From: Castanea sativa
Taxonomy: Eukaryota > Streptophyta > Magnoliopsida > Fagales > Fagaceae
Direction: 5' to 3'
Assembly (NCBI RefSeq): GCF_040712315.1
Contig: NC_134015.1
Span: forward strand, 19,159,614-19,223,613
DNA length: 64,000 bases
Of the stretch, positions 46,832 to 59,103 are shown in pieces. The stretch's first letter is position 1, and each line of letters begins with the position of its first letter. The notes under the pieces are model-generated. The model ran no database searches and was not told where the DNA came from. It saw only the letters and a list, made by a program, of their open reading frames with translations. A program made the position numbers and the translations under genes.

Positions 46832-49391
46832 TTAAGCTTTCGGAGGAGGGTCTTGCTGAGAAGTGCTGGTAGCCTCAGTGTCTTTTAATTCCAGCTCAAA
46901 GGAAGACAGAACTTGTTTTCCTTTGTCTGTTGTAGTGGTTGGAGGGATGATAGGTTCCACACTTTGGCTCAGGCCCTTCTCGGCACCCCCACTCCCTTCC
47001 TTCTCCTTATTGGAACTTGAAGGTTCTGTAGGATCCGGAATGAGCACTGGGATCACAGGAGGAAGAGCAGGAGGAATTGTCTCAGGGGCAGGAGCAGCAG
47101 TAGGAGCCTCTTCTATCTCCTGTATGTCCAGGGGAAGCCAAATGTTCTCGGACTTCCTCACCTCGGAGGCTGAAGGAACTCCTGCTACGTTTAGGGCTTC
47201 CCCCCAGACCTGCTGACAGTATTCTCGGCACACGGCCGCGAAGGCCTCTGTCAGCTGGTCTTCCGTTGCAGCTACCCCTTCCTTGTAACTTGCCTGCTTC
47301 GCGGCCTCTAGAGAATGCTTGAAGGTGCTAGCTTCCTCCTTTATTCGCGCAAGTTCCTTCTCCAAGTTTGAGCGTTCCTTCTGGGCTTGGGAGAGCTCAT
47401 CATCCTTTTGATGAAGAAGCTTGCGCTGCCCCTTCACTTGAGTCCTCATCGTTCTCAGATTGGCCTCGGCGCCGTCTCTTTCTCTTTTTAAGTTGGCCAA
47501 CTGAGAGGAGAGTCTCTCGTTTTCTGCTAGGGCCTGGCCTAAGGACTTCTCAGTCTCTAGACGAATCTCCTGCTCCATTCCTGCCCTCTTCCGAGAATCC
47601 TCCACGAACTTCTTAGCAGCAAAGACCTCTTGAACGGCCTGTGACAAAGTATTAGAGAGTTAGGAGTAGTAAAACATTTACAAATAGCCAGATATTATAA
47701 AGAACGAAGTATACGCACGGAGAGAAACATACCAGGGCTAAGTCCCTTTTTAAAGAAAGGAACAGCTGAGGCTGACTCATCTTTTCCAAGGCATCCATAT
47801 CCTTGGGCAGCAGAAGGGGACGTTCCAACGCCTCGTCCAGATGGTGGGTGTGGCCTTGCTGGAGTGCCCTAATGCTAGACTGGCAAGAGATTGGTGCTCC
47901 GTCTAATCTCAATTCAGGAGACCAGGTAGCCGGTGCTCGGCGCACTTCGACCATATCCCTAATTTCCCCATTTTCAACTGAACGGGCACGTCCCTTGCCC
48001 TTGTCCAGTTTCTGCTGCTGGGCTTGCTGTGGTTGCTGTCTTGGCTTTTTCTGTTTTTCGCCACCAGCCTCCTCGGCCTCCCCCTTCCTTTTCTTCTTGG
48101 GCTCCTCAACTAGAGGTTTAGGGTCGGCTGGAGGAGGGGGAGGTGGCAAGGTCGGAGGAACTTGGGACCTTCCCGCTCTTTTTTGGGCGACTCTCTCGCC
48201 TCTCTTAGTTAGAAGGACGCTGAGCACGTCCATCTCTTCCTCCTCGGAATCGTCGTCGGGATGGGCAACTATTAAGCCTGCAACTCCGGAGGCCTCGACG
48301 GGCTCTTCTTTCTCGTCAGATAGCACGACAAACTGGTTCCCTCGGGGTCTTTCAACGTCCTCGAGTTGAAACCGGTCTATCTCGTCGTCCAACGTGTGCG
48401 AAGAGGATACTTGCTCCTCCGGAACAGCAGTTGCTTGAGAGTGCGTCGAGAGAGGGATCGTCGCGATAGGTTGCTTGTATAGGATGGTGTTGGGGTCGTC
48501 GGGAATGTCGTGGTCGGCAAGAAAATGCGGCCTTGCTATGTTTATTCTCTTACGCCTCCTATCCCCCGCGATAATCGCGTTCTCTATCTCCTGGAAATCC
48601 GAGGATATTGGGTCGTACCCTAGTATTAAGTGAGCTGCTCTAAGTTGCAGGTCTTCACTCATAAATACTTCTGAGCGCAATATGCGGTTCAGATCAGCAA
48701 CGTTGTAGTGGCTCAAACGGGGGCACACGAGTTGTTTATCTGCAAGAAAGAATACCAAAAAAGCCAAGTATGGTCAGATCTGCAATGCATATGAGAAATC
48801 GAAATGGACAATGTGTAAAAGGAAATAAACAATAGAAGATTTTGAGATTGAAGTTCGGGGTAGAGAAATTAACTCCTAAAGAGTCACACTTGGGTCTCCC
48901 CATACGACTGGGCAGTGAGGGCCATCATGCCAGTTGCCTGAGGTGATGAGGTAGTCGTCCTTCATGCCTTTATTAGACTTGGGCAGACAGGAAATCAACC
49001 TAACTACACTAGACCGGGATTTAATGTAGTAACCTACTTTTGTAAGTTTGTGACACTCATACATAAAGACGACATCATGCCAAGTGAGGTTCAAGCCCAT
49101 CTGCTCATTTAGAGCGTCGACACTTCCTAAGACCCTAAATACATTGAGTGCGCACTGGTCTAGGCACAACCTGTGATTGCGAAGGTATTCCCTAGTTACG
49201 CTTCTCATAGGGAGGGTCATCCCACCTTCTATGAAGGCAATCATGGGGATAATGACCTCTCCTATTTTCCTAGAATCACCTACGGCTTCTGCCGGACAGT
49301 ATTTCAAACCCACGTCACTGGGAATATGGGATTTGGCTCTAAAACCTTCCATCCCAGCGGCAGTATCAACTAAACACTTAAATCTACCCAT
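46832..49391 (-). CDS. Antisense accessory gene of the Tat element (Transposase_28-like), spliced, intact
   Basis: On the - strand, three exons join without breaking frame: 49391-48890, 48739-47733 and 47638-46832, with donors AA|GTGTGA and CTG|GTATGT and acceptors TTGCAG|AT and CACAG|GC. The total is 2316 nt, giving 771 aa. An upstream exon ending CTC|GTAAGT at 49493 fits an acceptor TTAG|ATG at 49391, so the ATG may be internal to a longer transcript; no earlier in-frame ATG was found. The N-terminal part (SHIPSDVGLKYCPAEA, EGGMTLPMRSVTREYL, RVLGSVDALNE) resembles the putative gypsy-type transposon family. The middle is acidic, then Pro-rich (PPTLPPPPPP) with a basic, NLS-like KKKRK. The last exon is a long coiled coil (about residues 505-620) and a Pro/Ser tail. 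Function is unknown; antisense ORFs of this kind are known in Tat elements. Confidence 0.75.
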
Positions 49392-49492
49392 CTAAGAGAA
49401 AGGAAAAGGCAAGTTTTAAGAAGGAATGTGGTTAAGAAGGAAGCCGAGGACAGAATCCGAGGAGAAAAAAGTAGAGAAAGTAAGGACTTACG

Positions 49493-49578
49493 AGTTTGTA
49501 GTTATGCGAGTTTCCACGGGCTTCTGGAGAGAAAAGATGATGATTGACACTCTGATGTGATTGAATCCTGAAGAAATG
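49493..49578 (-). other. Probable 5' exon of the antisense gene
   Basis: The donor CTC|GTAAGT is a strong match. The frame joining into MGRFKCLVDT reads RIQSHQSVNHHLFSPEARGN and HNYKL upstream, bounded by a TGA near 49600. It may be untranslated leader or a coding exon lacking its start. Confidence 0.4.
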
Positions 49579-49889
49579 AATGAGGGCGCAGATTTCCAAA
49601 CGTCATGACGTGCGGGAGGCGACCTCGAAATTGGATTCTTCCCGCCCAAATTTTCAGAAGGTGATGAGGACCGTTGGATGTTCATCTCACCGTTGAACGT
49701 GGGGAACAGGGTGTAACTTGCAGTCATAATTGCGTGCATTCTGGAAATCGAAGCGCCGAACGGCATTTTCTAGGAATGAAACGACCCCCACACGCATGGT
49801 GATGTATGAAACGTGTGAAGGGAGCTCTGTTCGGATCAAAACCCTATTTTTCTCCTCGGATGAGGAAAAATAAAGTTTTGAGGGGCTAT

Positions 49890-50644
49890 TGTGGGGACTA
49901 AAAGGACCTAAGTAAGTATTTGGACCTCGGGCTTTGTTGATGGATGCTAGTTTGTTTTAGACTAAAAGCCTCTTAGAACTGTAGCTCAGCCCATGAGTTG
50001 AGAGTCTGAGGATTCGTCCGAGGACGAATATCTCCTCGGACAGATCCACAATGACCCTGGGATTCACCAGAAAGATCAAGGCAGAGTTCCGGAAAAATCG
50101 TTGGTTAAGAGGGGGATTTAAGCACCCTCCAGACGCAACGGTGTGAGGGAAATATCTTAGAAAAATGCTGCCACCTCCACATTAAAGACCCTGCACCTAC
50201 CTCCCTGGCCGCATTAATGGGGGAGTGACCCCTGAATAGTAGAAGTCAGCCTTCTTGCTATAATTTAAAGACTTCCAGAGGGTGGTGGATGGGACAGGTG
50301 TTTAATAGGGTGATTTGTGCAACACGTGGATAAAGAGGGAAGAAGAAGAAGTATTTAAGGAGGAAAGAGGGCAAAGAAAAGAGAGAGACAAATAAGAAGA
50401 ACTGTGACCTTTGAGGAAAAAAAGAGAAATAATATATAATTTGTCCTCGGCTTACGTCCGAGGAGGTTTATTTTGCCCCGTTCGTCTTTTATTTGTAAAC
50501 ACTGTAATATTTTAGCCTGTTCATCAAGTTTCAAATATCACTAAACTAGATTGCGAGCTCACACTCTACAAATTTCATTGTTTAAGGCTCATTGGGCCTG
50601 AGCCCACGTGTGTTTTTGGGTCCAGACGCAATTGTGCACTTACA
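49890..50644 (+). repeat. Gypsy element 3' LTR
   Basis: It starts TGTGGGGAC after a purine-rich ttttgaggggctat tract and ends acttaca. Relative to the 5' LTR it has the extra first 8 bp, a 13-bp insertion near 50042 and a 3-bp loss in the GAA tract. Confidence 0.92.
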
Positions 50645-51576
50645 ACGATGTAATAGACCTGCTATAACTTTTGCTAGTGTTGTAAAAAAAGAATGAGAAG
50701 ACCTTTTTTTGACTTGAATAATACCCCTCTCTTCTCTTTTCTATTGTGCAACATTTGTTTTGTTTTTGTTTATTTATTTATGGATAAAGTTTGGCTACAA
50801 AGTATAAACTTAGTTGTAGCTAATGATTAAAACTCTACACAAATAAAAAAAAATTCAAGAAAATAAAAAATCAATATGTGTGTCATCAATTAAATGTTTA
50901 AATTTTAAGTTTTTGTAGTCTAAAGTTATGCATAAAAAATAAATTTATGGATCAAATAGTAAATAATACTATCTGATTGATATGAAATTTGATATGCGTG
51001 TTAAAAACATAAAATACATCAACTAAAACCACCACAAAATATATAATCATATCAATTTTTTTAAGAGATAGTTGTAGCCATTAACTAAAACTAAATTTGT
51101 AGTTAAATTTTGTTATTTATTTATTTATTTAAAATCTCTCATTGTACAATATAATTATGAATAAATACATCAACTATTGTTTCTTAGTCCCAAAAAATAA
51201 AAGTTTGTTTTATAATACTTCATTTGAGGTCTATTTTAAAATAAAAATCTTTTACAAGTGAGAAAAGAGAGTATAGATTATTTAATGCCACGTAAAACAA
51301 ATAATTAATATTTTAACCTAACGATAAAAAACAAATCATAATGAAATGGTCAACGATGATTCAAATCTACTATTTAAAAAAAAAAATTGTGCTGTGCGCA
51401 AGAAAAGTACTTAAGCATGTAAGAAAAGCCAGACATTCTTTCTTGTGGTGGCTCGTAGTGATTGGTGACTAGTGTAATCACTCTGGATTGGGTGTAGCCT
51501 TCAAGCAGGGAACTTTAGGAACTGGATAATTTGACCTAAAGCCTATTGACGTAATTGACGTAAGGTTGGAGAGAAT

Positions 51577-51807
51577 AGCAATTGACGTAATAGAACATTT
51601 TGATTTTGATTTTTTTTTCTTCAAAAAATTAGCATTCTACGCATAGAATAAAGAAGAAAAGGCCTAACAAAAGATTAATAGTACATTGTTCCTAGCAATT
51701 GACGTAATAGAACATTTTGATTTTGATTTTTTTTTTTTCAAAAAATTAGCATTCTACGCATAGAATAAAGAAGAAAAAGCCTGACAAAAGATTAAAAGTA
51801 CATTGTT
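51577..51807 (+). repeat. 117-bp tandem duplication
   Basis: Two adjacent copies (from 51577 and 51694) begin agcaattgacgtaatagaac and include agcattctacgcatagaata. Copies A and B have only one, so this duplication is private to copy C. Confidence 0.85.
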
Positions 51808-52340
51808 CCAATCCATGAAGTGGAGCCTCTGTGCTTTAGACATTTTTACTCATTATCTATGCTAAAGATACTGAGGTGGGCTACTATGGTTGTTGACATT
51901 AACGAACATTTTGATCTTCTGTGGATTACTGCTGAGTAATCATCGTCTTATCTATATTATCTTTGAATTGAACTTTTACGTGATTTAAAAATATCCTTAT
52001 TAATGAAATATAATTTTTAAAAAAAATATGATCATAAATGTCAAATATCAAATTTCATTTTGAATTCGAAAGAGAACTCTTAAAATTTAGAAATTTTTCT
52101 CTCAAATTTAGCCATTTTAATTACTTTTACATCTGAATAAAAGTAAAACATCCCCAATTTTTTTTAATTAATAATAATTATAAAAAAAAAAACTAAGAGA
52201 ACTCCTAAAATTTAACCCTCTTTCTTCTCATGTTCATCTTATTTTTCCTACCCAAACTTTTTTCTATATCATTACACCACTTTCAAACACATGTTTAAAA
52301 AAGAAATTACAGTTACAGGTTTATCCTTTTTATTTGTTTG

Positions 52341-52342
<2 letters not shown>

Positions 52343-52384
<42 letters not shown>
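52343..52384. repeat. (AT)n microsatellite
   Basis: About 21 AT units. Confidence 0.9.
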
Positions 52385-52386
<2 letters not shown>

Positions 52387-52900
52387 CCGAATTATAATAA
52401 ATGTAAATCATTAACCTTAACAAAAAAAAAAAAAAATAGAAGAGCCTCTGAGCACACGTAATGCAAGTGCTTAGAGGCAAGTAATTTCTAAAGAGTTCCC
52501 GTTATGGACATAAAAAAAAAATAATAACAATAATTACACATAAAAAGAAAAAGTACATAAGCATGTATTCCATGGAATTTGAGTAATTCTAGGATCACAT
52601 CTTTCTTCATAACTATCCTATGTGACAAACTATGACTTTTACATAAATCCACTATTTTTCTCCACCACTCATAGCCAGCCACATCAGAGTTATGGCACAA
52701 AATGATTTTGTTCTAGAATTTTTCTTTAGCTTATAAAATTTAGGGGAGACCTTTAAGATCAACACAAGTTATGCTAAAAGTAAAAAGTCAGCGAGACCTA
52801 CATGTTGAAGGAAGAATGAGTAGCCATTATTATTGGACGAAGGGTAAGGGCCTAGGGGCCTAACCTTTGTCCACTCACATGCATAAATGACTATATTTAT

Positions 52901-55140
52901 AATTTTCTAATAATTTAAGCTTTTTAGATAATTGGTAATTTATCATGATATTAAAGTAAAGAGTGTTGGAGCCCACTCGTCAAGAGAAATGTTAGAATTA
53001 TGCTTGGATAATTAAATTTATCATTTTTTAATAGTTTAAGCTTTTTGGAGAATTGTTAATTTGACATTAATTAGTAAAGGTAGGTGCAGTCTTCATTAAT
53101 TAGTGTTTTCATTAAATGGTCGTTAGTTATGATGATGTGTTAGGTTGTATGATGATACTTAGTGGCCGTTTAGTATGGTATTTTAAGCAACATTTTTTGG
53201 TTTTTAAACAATATTACACTTATTTTCACACATTTTTTCACCCCACACATATTTCCAAAATACACAAACAATGTTACTAGAACAATGTTACCAAACGGGT
53301 CCTTGGTATCAATTGCCCCTATTTCCAAGCAGCTTAGTAGTCACCCCATCTGGTCGAGTTTAGGAATCTATTGGTCTTAAAGTATTTTGGTAATTTTCAA
53401 GTTACCTTTAGTAATTACTGAGCCACATTAATTTGGTGTGATAATTATTTGATCACTTGTATTGTTGTATGTCTTCTAGTTCTAGGCGCTTTGTTGTTGA
53501 GGGTGCTGTTGAAATGACTCGACTCTTCATGTCATTTCTAGGAGTGGGATAATTCTGAAACCACTTTTTCCAGGAATTCTCCACACCTGCTTCATATTTG
53601 ACTTCACCCTTTTATGGGTCTCTTTCATGGTGACTTTTCCTGTTCATGTCTCTTCTTTTAGTACATGTAACTAGTAGAAAGGAAAGAGATAATAAAATTC
53701 GCTGGGGGGGGGGGGGGGTATAAAAAAAGTAAAAGAATAAAAGAACAAAAAACTTTCTGACCTTTATTAGTTTGAGAATACTTTACAGGTAACACACAGT
53801 CGCGTCAATGTGACAATATTAGTGGCAATAGAGATCACAAATCGTTTTCCTCAAAAAGAATTTGAAGATATGGGTTATAAGATGCTAAAGTGATTTCTTC
53901 GGAACGGTGGCGCTGTGCACAACAGAACACATCTTTTTAGACTTTCAAAATGGGGAAAGAATCATGGAATTCTAAATCGTGACTTGGTGGAAATGATACA
54001 AAGCAAAGCTTGATCAAACACAACAGCATAATCGTATATTTCTTCCACCAAATGAGGAGTAAGAAAAAAAACAAAAATGTCTATATATTCGTATTCACAC
54101 CGTTTTTAAATAAATAAACTAAATAATTAAGGAGAATGAGAGGAGTGGATGAATCGTGAATGCTTTATAGGCGTAAGCCCCACAGTCAGGCTAAAAAGAA
54201 TATTATATAACTCCCAAGGTAGTTCAAGCATAAAATATCAACGCGTATTAACACATTTAATTATGCATCACCACTCACCAGCACTCAAAAATAACCACTT
54301 GGAGTATTCTAGAGAGAGACTAAATAGCACTGACAACGAGCTCTAGTGTAATGGCATATTTTCCTCTTGAAAAAGAAAAATAGAGGATAAGGTGCGTTGA
54401 ACTGCTAGTTTGCAGCTTAATTTGCTTCAAAAAAAAAAAAAAAAACTAATGGAACCTGACTCCCAAGCCTTTTTCCCTCAACAGTGTAAGTTCTATAATG
54501 CGCATTTTAACAATGCTTTTTAACTTGGTCCCTTATGATAACACTAAGTGGTTTAGGAAAAACTAACTTGCTCTTGCGATGGCACTTCTAGTTCTATCTA
54601 TAGTAGGCAAGCCTTCCTAAGTGGTATAGTGATTCCAGAGTATAAACTGCATATGAGGTGCACACTTGCATGTGTGTGTGTCTGTGTGCATACACATTGT
54701 TGAACCCCAATCCTGATAATTTTTGTATTACTAACAATGCTTGATACTTGAAGAATTTATGCAATTCTCCATGATTTCACTCTGTTTCCCAGGGGGAACA
54801 AAGAACATGTTTGCAGCCAGCACCTGACATTAAATGTCCTGTTGGAAGTAGTGGCGCGATTAAGATTTTTGACAAGGGGGACAAGATTAAATGACAAAAA
54901 TTGAAGGGAAAATCATAGTTGGATTCCTCCATAATCTCAATTAACAACAAGCACACGCACGCACATATAAACATAAAGTTAAAATTACATGTAATTTGTT
55001 TACTAAAAATAAAATAATGTCAAAGTGTAAAATTATAGCAATATTTATATACCTGGAAAGTTGTATACTACCCTCCCTATCTTGAGTGCATTTTAAGAAA
55101 TTATGTAAAATTCAATTTTCTTTATCAATCTTCTAATTAT
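52901..55140. other. No gene seen; scattered repeat fragments
   Basis: A small MITE-like segment sits at 53162-53302 (gtggccgtttagtatggt / accaaacgggtcc). A poly-G run occurs at 53705-53718. A gtagtggcgcgattaag patch at 54847-54885 resembles a hAT MITE end. No coding domain or RNA gene was recognised. Confidence 0.5.
53162..53302. mobile_element. Small MITE-like palindromic element
   Basis: The left end gtggccgtttagtatgg is the imperfect inverse of the right end aatgttaccaaacgggtcc, around a 100-bp AT-rich core. The target duplication is not clear. Confidence 0.45.
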
Positions 55141-55148
55141 TTAAAATA

Positions 55149-55325
55149 GGGAAATGCTAGAGTTATAAACTATTTTACAAACTGTTTATAAGATGAATGA
55201 TTATTGATAAATGAAAAAGTAATATAATATTCGTAATTATTTTAGATATAATCCAGTAAAAATTAACTACATCAACCGTTTGTAAAAATATTGTAAAATA
55301 GTTTGTTACTATAGTATTACTCTTT
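55149..55325. mobile_element. MITE-like palindromic element, about 177 bp
   Basis: gaaatgctagagttataaac and tattttacaaac at the left are mirrored by gtaaaatagtttgttacta and tagtattactct at the right. Non-coding. Confidence 0.5.
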
Positions 55326-56104
55326 AAAATTTGAGTTTATAGAAAAATGTCGTGCCAACGAGTGCCTTTAAGGCTTTGGTTAACAATCTATTTTAGAAAA
55401 AATTTAACACTAGCCACTTTTATGGGAAATAAAAAAAAAACTGTCAATACATTAATTTTTTTTTTCTTTTCACATAAAAACTTTCTTTTAATGGATTATT
55501 AGCCAATACCTTAAGAGCATTCGTTAGTATTTTCCTGTAAAAAATACTCGAGCGAGAAACTTTGATTCAAAGTATCAAGATATTGGTAGGAAAAAGAGTT
55601 AATGCATGGATTGAGGCATTAAAAATTAGGCGTCCTGGTTTAAGTTCCAACGAATACCATGTTTTTCTCAAATTGAAAGAACTTAAGTGCCGTGAGTTAA
55701 GTTAATTTTAAGGATATATTAATTTTATCTCTTTTTTCCTTTTTTATTTAAATAAAATCATATTTATGTGTATCTCCTTTTCGTCTTCCTTTTCTTTTTT
55801 TAATAACACATATCTATTTAAGGGGCAAACTAATCATTTGCTTTTTTTTTTTCCATAAATAAACTATATATTTCCCTTCAATATATTATTTTATATATAA
55901 AGTAGAATACTCAGTGTTGATATAAGGTAGAATATTACTCACTGTAGGACAGTAGATTTTTATTTCTTTCATGGTTTTTTTTTTTAATAAAAAACCCCTT
56001 TCGTGGATTTTTATAATTCATTTAATTATACTTTTATATATGTTTTTTTTTAAGTTATGCTATTCATAAATATCAAGAAAAGTAATTTTAATTATAATTG
56101 ATAG

Positions 56105-56225
56105 TCACTCCACAAGTACAAGTACTTGTGGGGTGTAAGGGTTAGGGTTCAAGTCTCCATGAGGAAGTTTCACAAACACATATACACTTAAATTAGGTTA
56201 GAGTAGAACTTCTATCCTATATAAA
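56105..56225 (+). repeat. SINE-like repeat fragment (third copy)
   Basis: Of the three copies this has the clearest B-box-like block, gggttcaagtctcc, followed by acacatatacacttaaatta and an A-rich end. Confidence 0.5.
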
Positions 56226-56440
56226 AAAAAATTAAAGAATTATTAATAAATGTGTTTGTAGTAGTAGTAGTATATATTTTTCAAAAAATATGCATTACAA
56301 TTCTTAATTGAATATTTATTATTTCTTAGCATGTGATTTCTAAAAGTGAAAGCATGTGGTTCTAGATAGTGTATATTTGGATGAATTTATTCATTTTATT
56401 TTAAAAAATATGGTGTAAAACGTTTAAATATCCTTTAAAA

Positions 56441-56547
56441 ATGAAGTTTTAAATAGTTGTATATAAAGTGGAAATGAAACTAAACTAATTTCATTCAAAA
56501 ATGAAGTTTTAAAAAGTTATATATAAAGTGGAAGTGAAACTAAACTA
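56441..56547 (+). repeat. Tandem duplication, about 60-bp unit
   Basis: aaatgaagttttaaa.agtt, atataaagtgga.gtgaaac and taaactaa.. repeat twice in succession. Confidence 0.75.
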
Positions 56548-57210
56548 GCCTTAACCCAAATTGACCCTTAAAATACTTTTGTAACATTAAGGAATGAAAT
56601 CGAATGGAATGTATATAAAGAATGGAAAGAAATAGAAAAGAATGTAAAAGAAATGAAATGAATGAAATTAAGTAATCTTGCCTGGATATTTTAAATAGAG
56701 GATTGGAAGATAATTAACTTTGTTTGGAAGTAATCCTTAAAAAAAAAAAAAAAATACAACGCTTGGAAGTACCATAGAGGGAATTGAATAGAATTATTTT
56801 TAAAAATATTATTATGAAACCCTTTACTTTTTTTTAAATGACTAAATATATAGGAGTATTTTGTGAGTTTCCCTTCGATTCCTCCAAATTTTTGGAAAAA
56901 TGAAATTTTCAAATTTTGAGGGAATAGAAGGGAATGATTATTCTCTTCTACCTATTCCATATTTTTAGAAAGTTAAGTTAAGGTCAATCCCTTGTTTCCA
57001 AACAAGGGAATGACATTTTCATTCCACCTATTAAAATTCCCAAACATGCTAATAGAAATACTTTTTCAAAATAATTTTTTCCATTTCATTCATTTCCCTT
57101 CTCCCAAGTGGAGTGTAAATAAAAAATAATAGTAATAATAATAAATAAATAAAATAAAGTTTAGATGAAATAAAGGAAAAATGTTAACAAAGAAGTATTT
57201 AAAAGAAATC

Positions 57211-57879
57211 CAGGGGCAGAACCAGGATTCAAACTTAGGGGGGGGCCGAAGTTCTTTATTCAAAGATTTTTAAAAATTCGAATATCATTACTAGAGATTG
57301 ACAACATTGTGCTATTAGCATTAATTTATTAATTATTATTTGTATTTGTATTTTTTTTTCTTTTGAAAAAAAAAATCAATAATAGGATTTTATAATCAAG
57401 AGTTTTGTAAGTCAATTAGCACGTCTTAATATTTTCAAGGTCAAACTAATGTGTCGATAGAGCGATCAATATGTGGCATATAGGAGTTGTCTCTATGGCT
57501 ATGAGGGTGGAGTCATTTGAGAGGGGAATAAAACTCTCAAGTGAGAGAGAGAAATTGGGTGAAGGTTATTAAGTTTTTGTGATTTTTTTTTTGCTAGGAT
57601 TTGTAATTAATTTGTTGTTATTGTTTTTGCTTAGACCAGATTTATGATTTGTCCAAAGATTCTTCTTATTATCCAGATATGTGCATTTTTTTTTTATAGA
57701 TTTTTTTTTGTTATCTATTTGTTGGATTTCTTAGGTCAATTTGTAATTTTTTTGGGAAGGGGGGCCAAGTATATAAATTTCAGAGCTAGAATTAAAATTC
57801 TTATACATACTAGTATTTTTTTTTTTCAAAGGTTGAGGGGGGCCATGGCCCCCTCAGCCCTTGAATAGTTCCGACACTG
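57211..57879. mobile_element. hAT-like MITE, 669 bp, with 8-bp target duplication
   Basis: The left end caggggcagaaccagg pairs weakly with the right end agttccgacactg, and an exact aagaaatc lies on both sides (57203-57210 and 57880-57887). Inside, ggggggggccgaag (left) and ggggccatggccccctc (right) are subterminal palindromes. There is no transposase. Confidence 0.75.
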
Positions 57880-57887
57880 AAGAAATC

Positions 57888-58450
57888 CTTTTAATATTGA
57901 AAGTTAGGCCACACCTTCTCTTTTTCTTTTTCTTTTTTTCCAACAACAATGAAACTTAATCAAATACCATGCGGTGAATACGGAAAGAGAACAACAAAAG
58001 CAAAAAGTTCTCACACTATTGATATGGATAATTTTAGTAATTATTTTGCAATATATTGATGTGATCAACTGTAACTGGACAATTTTTGCCCACTTCTAAT
58101 TATATGAATGCACCACTTTTTGTTTGTCTACTACTTAATTATCCACTAGCTCATTGTTAACATCATTTAATTATCTATGTTAACATATTGTCATAATTAT
58201 TATTGTTTTGACAAATGAAAGTATCTAGATCTTTTCGAGTATCTAATTATTTTCTCAAAAGTATAAATTTTTTTCGCCACACACACCAAATTATTATAAA
58301 GAGAAATCATTTAAGAATGACTCTAAGATGCTAACAAGATGATCTAAGTAATATCATGAAATCTTAGTATCCACTAAATCTAAACAAATTGCCACAATTA
58401 TGAAACTTGCAAAACATGTCGTGATTCACATTATACTATTTACCGCTCTT
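57888..58450. other. Upstream flank of the intact SEO gene, no gene seen
   Basis: AT-rich, with no ORF or element recognised. It includes the distal promoter of the gene at 58573. Confidence 0.5.
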
Positions 58451-58456
58451 ATGGCC

Positions 58457-58463
58457 TATAAAT
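58457..58463 (+). promoter_or_regulatory. Putative TATA box of the SEO gene
   Basis: tataaat in the context ggcctataaatgg lies 110 bp upstream of the ATG, which allows a leader of about 80 nt. It is the only well-placed TATA-like site. The counterpart is absent from the left copy. Confidence 0.6.
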
Positions 58464-58572
58464 GGACGTGCCCTGCAGGTTACAACAACATACAAGCCAC
58501 TTACGCTTCCCCCACTTTTGAGCCTTAAACCAAAGAGCTTCTGACCCATCTTGTTTTGTGTAACACAACAAC

Positions 58573-58803
58573 ATGGCCAGCAATATGCCATTAGTTTCTT
58601 CAGGTCAACCCAATGCGGGTAGCCCGAGCTTACTGCCAACTTTGTCCAACGAGATCTTGAACCAAATTATCCAAACCCATGCCTCTGATACTGAAAAGTT
58701 GAATGTTGAATCTCTTTTCTCTATTGTCAACAACGTCCTTGAGCGTGCCACCATGACTTTTGATACTGTTTTGCAGGTATACAGTACCTTTACACTCTTG
58801 ATG

Positions 58804-58851
<48 letters not shown>

Positions 58852-59012
58852 GGAGTAGGATTTAAATCCTGAATGTCTTCATTTAAAATAGCATAAAGTC
58901 AACGACTCAGGTGAAAACATTATTTTATTTTAGATTTTTTTTTTTACCATGTTTAATTAGAGAGTTTCCTGTTTCAACAGACTATTTTATAGTAACATTT
59001 TTTCTTGTTTAG

Positions 59013-59103
<91 letters not shown>

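Larger units (their letters stand above)
39467..50644 (+). mobile_element. Ty3/Gypsy LTR retrotransposon, Tat lineage, full-length but defective
   Basis: This is a complete structure: 5' LTR 39467-40202, PBS 40205, gag (from 40249), protease, RT, RNase H, a second RNase H, integrase (to 45570), a tandem-repeat spacer, an antisense spliced ORF, polypurine tract (about 49880), 3' LTR 49890-50644. A second, archaeal-type RNase H between RNase H and integrase and an antisense extra ORF upstream of the 3' LTR are known hallmarks of Tat-lineage elements (Retand/Tat type). By eye the two LTRs differ at about 24 of some 730 aligned bases (about 3%) plus a 13-bp indel. gag-pol lies in a single frame but has 11 stops and several small frameshifts. 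It is flanked by a 36-bp duplication rather than a 5-bp one. Confidence 0.93.
50646..52900 (+). repeat. Non-coding duplicated block, copy C, right part
   Basis: It starts with the 36-bp flank duplicate (50646-50681) and continues gacttgaataatacccc, aaaatctctcattgtacaat, gcgcaagaaaagtacttaagcatgta and gaatttgagtaatt in the same order as copy B. Its start completes the copy interrupted at 39466. Confidence 0.75.

Noticed and set aside
47803..48369. Plus-strand 188-aa ORF rich in Ser and Gly
   Set aside because: It is the complement of the Pro/Glu-rich exon of the antisense gene.
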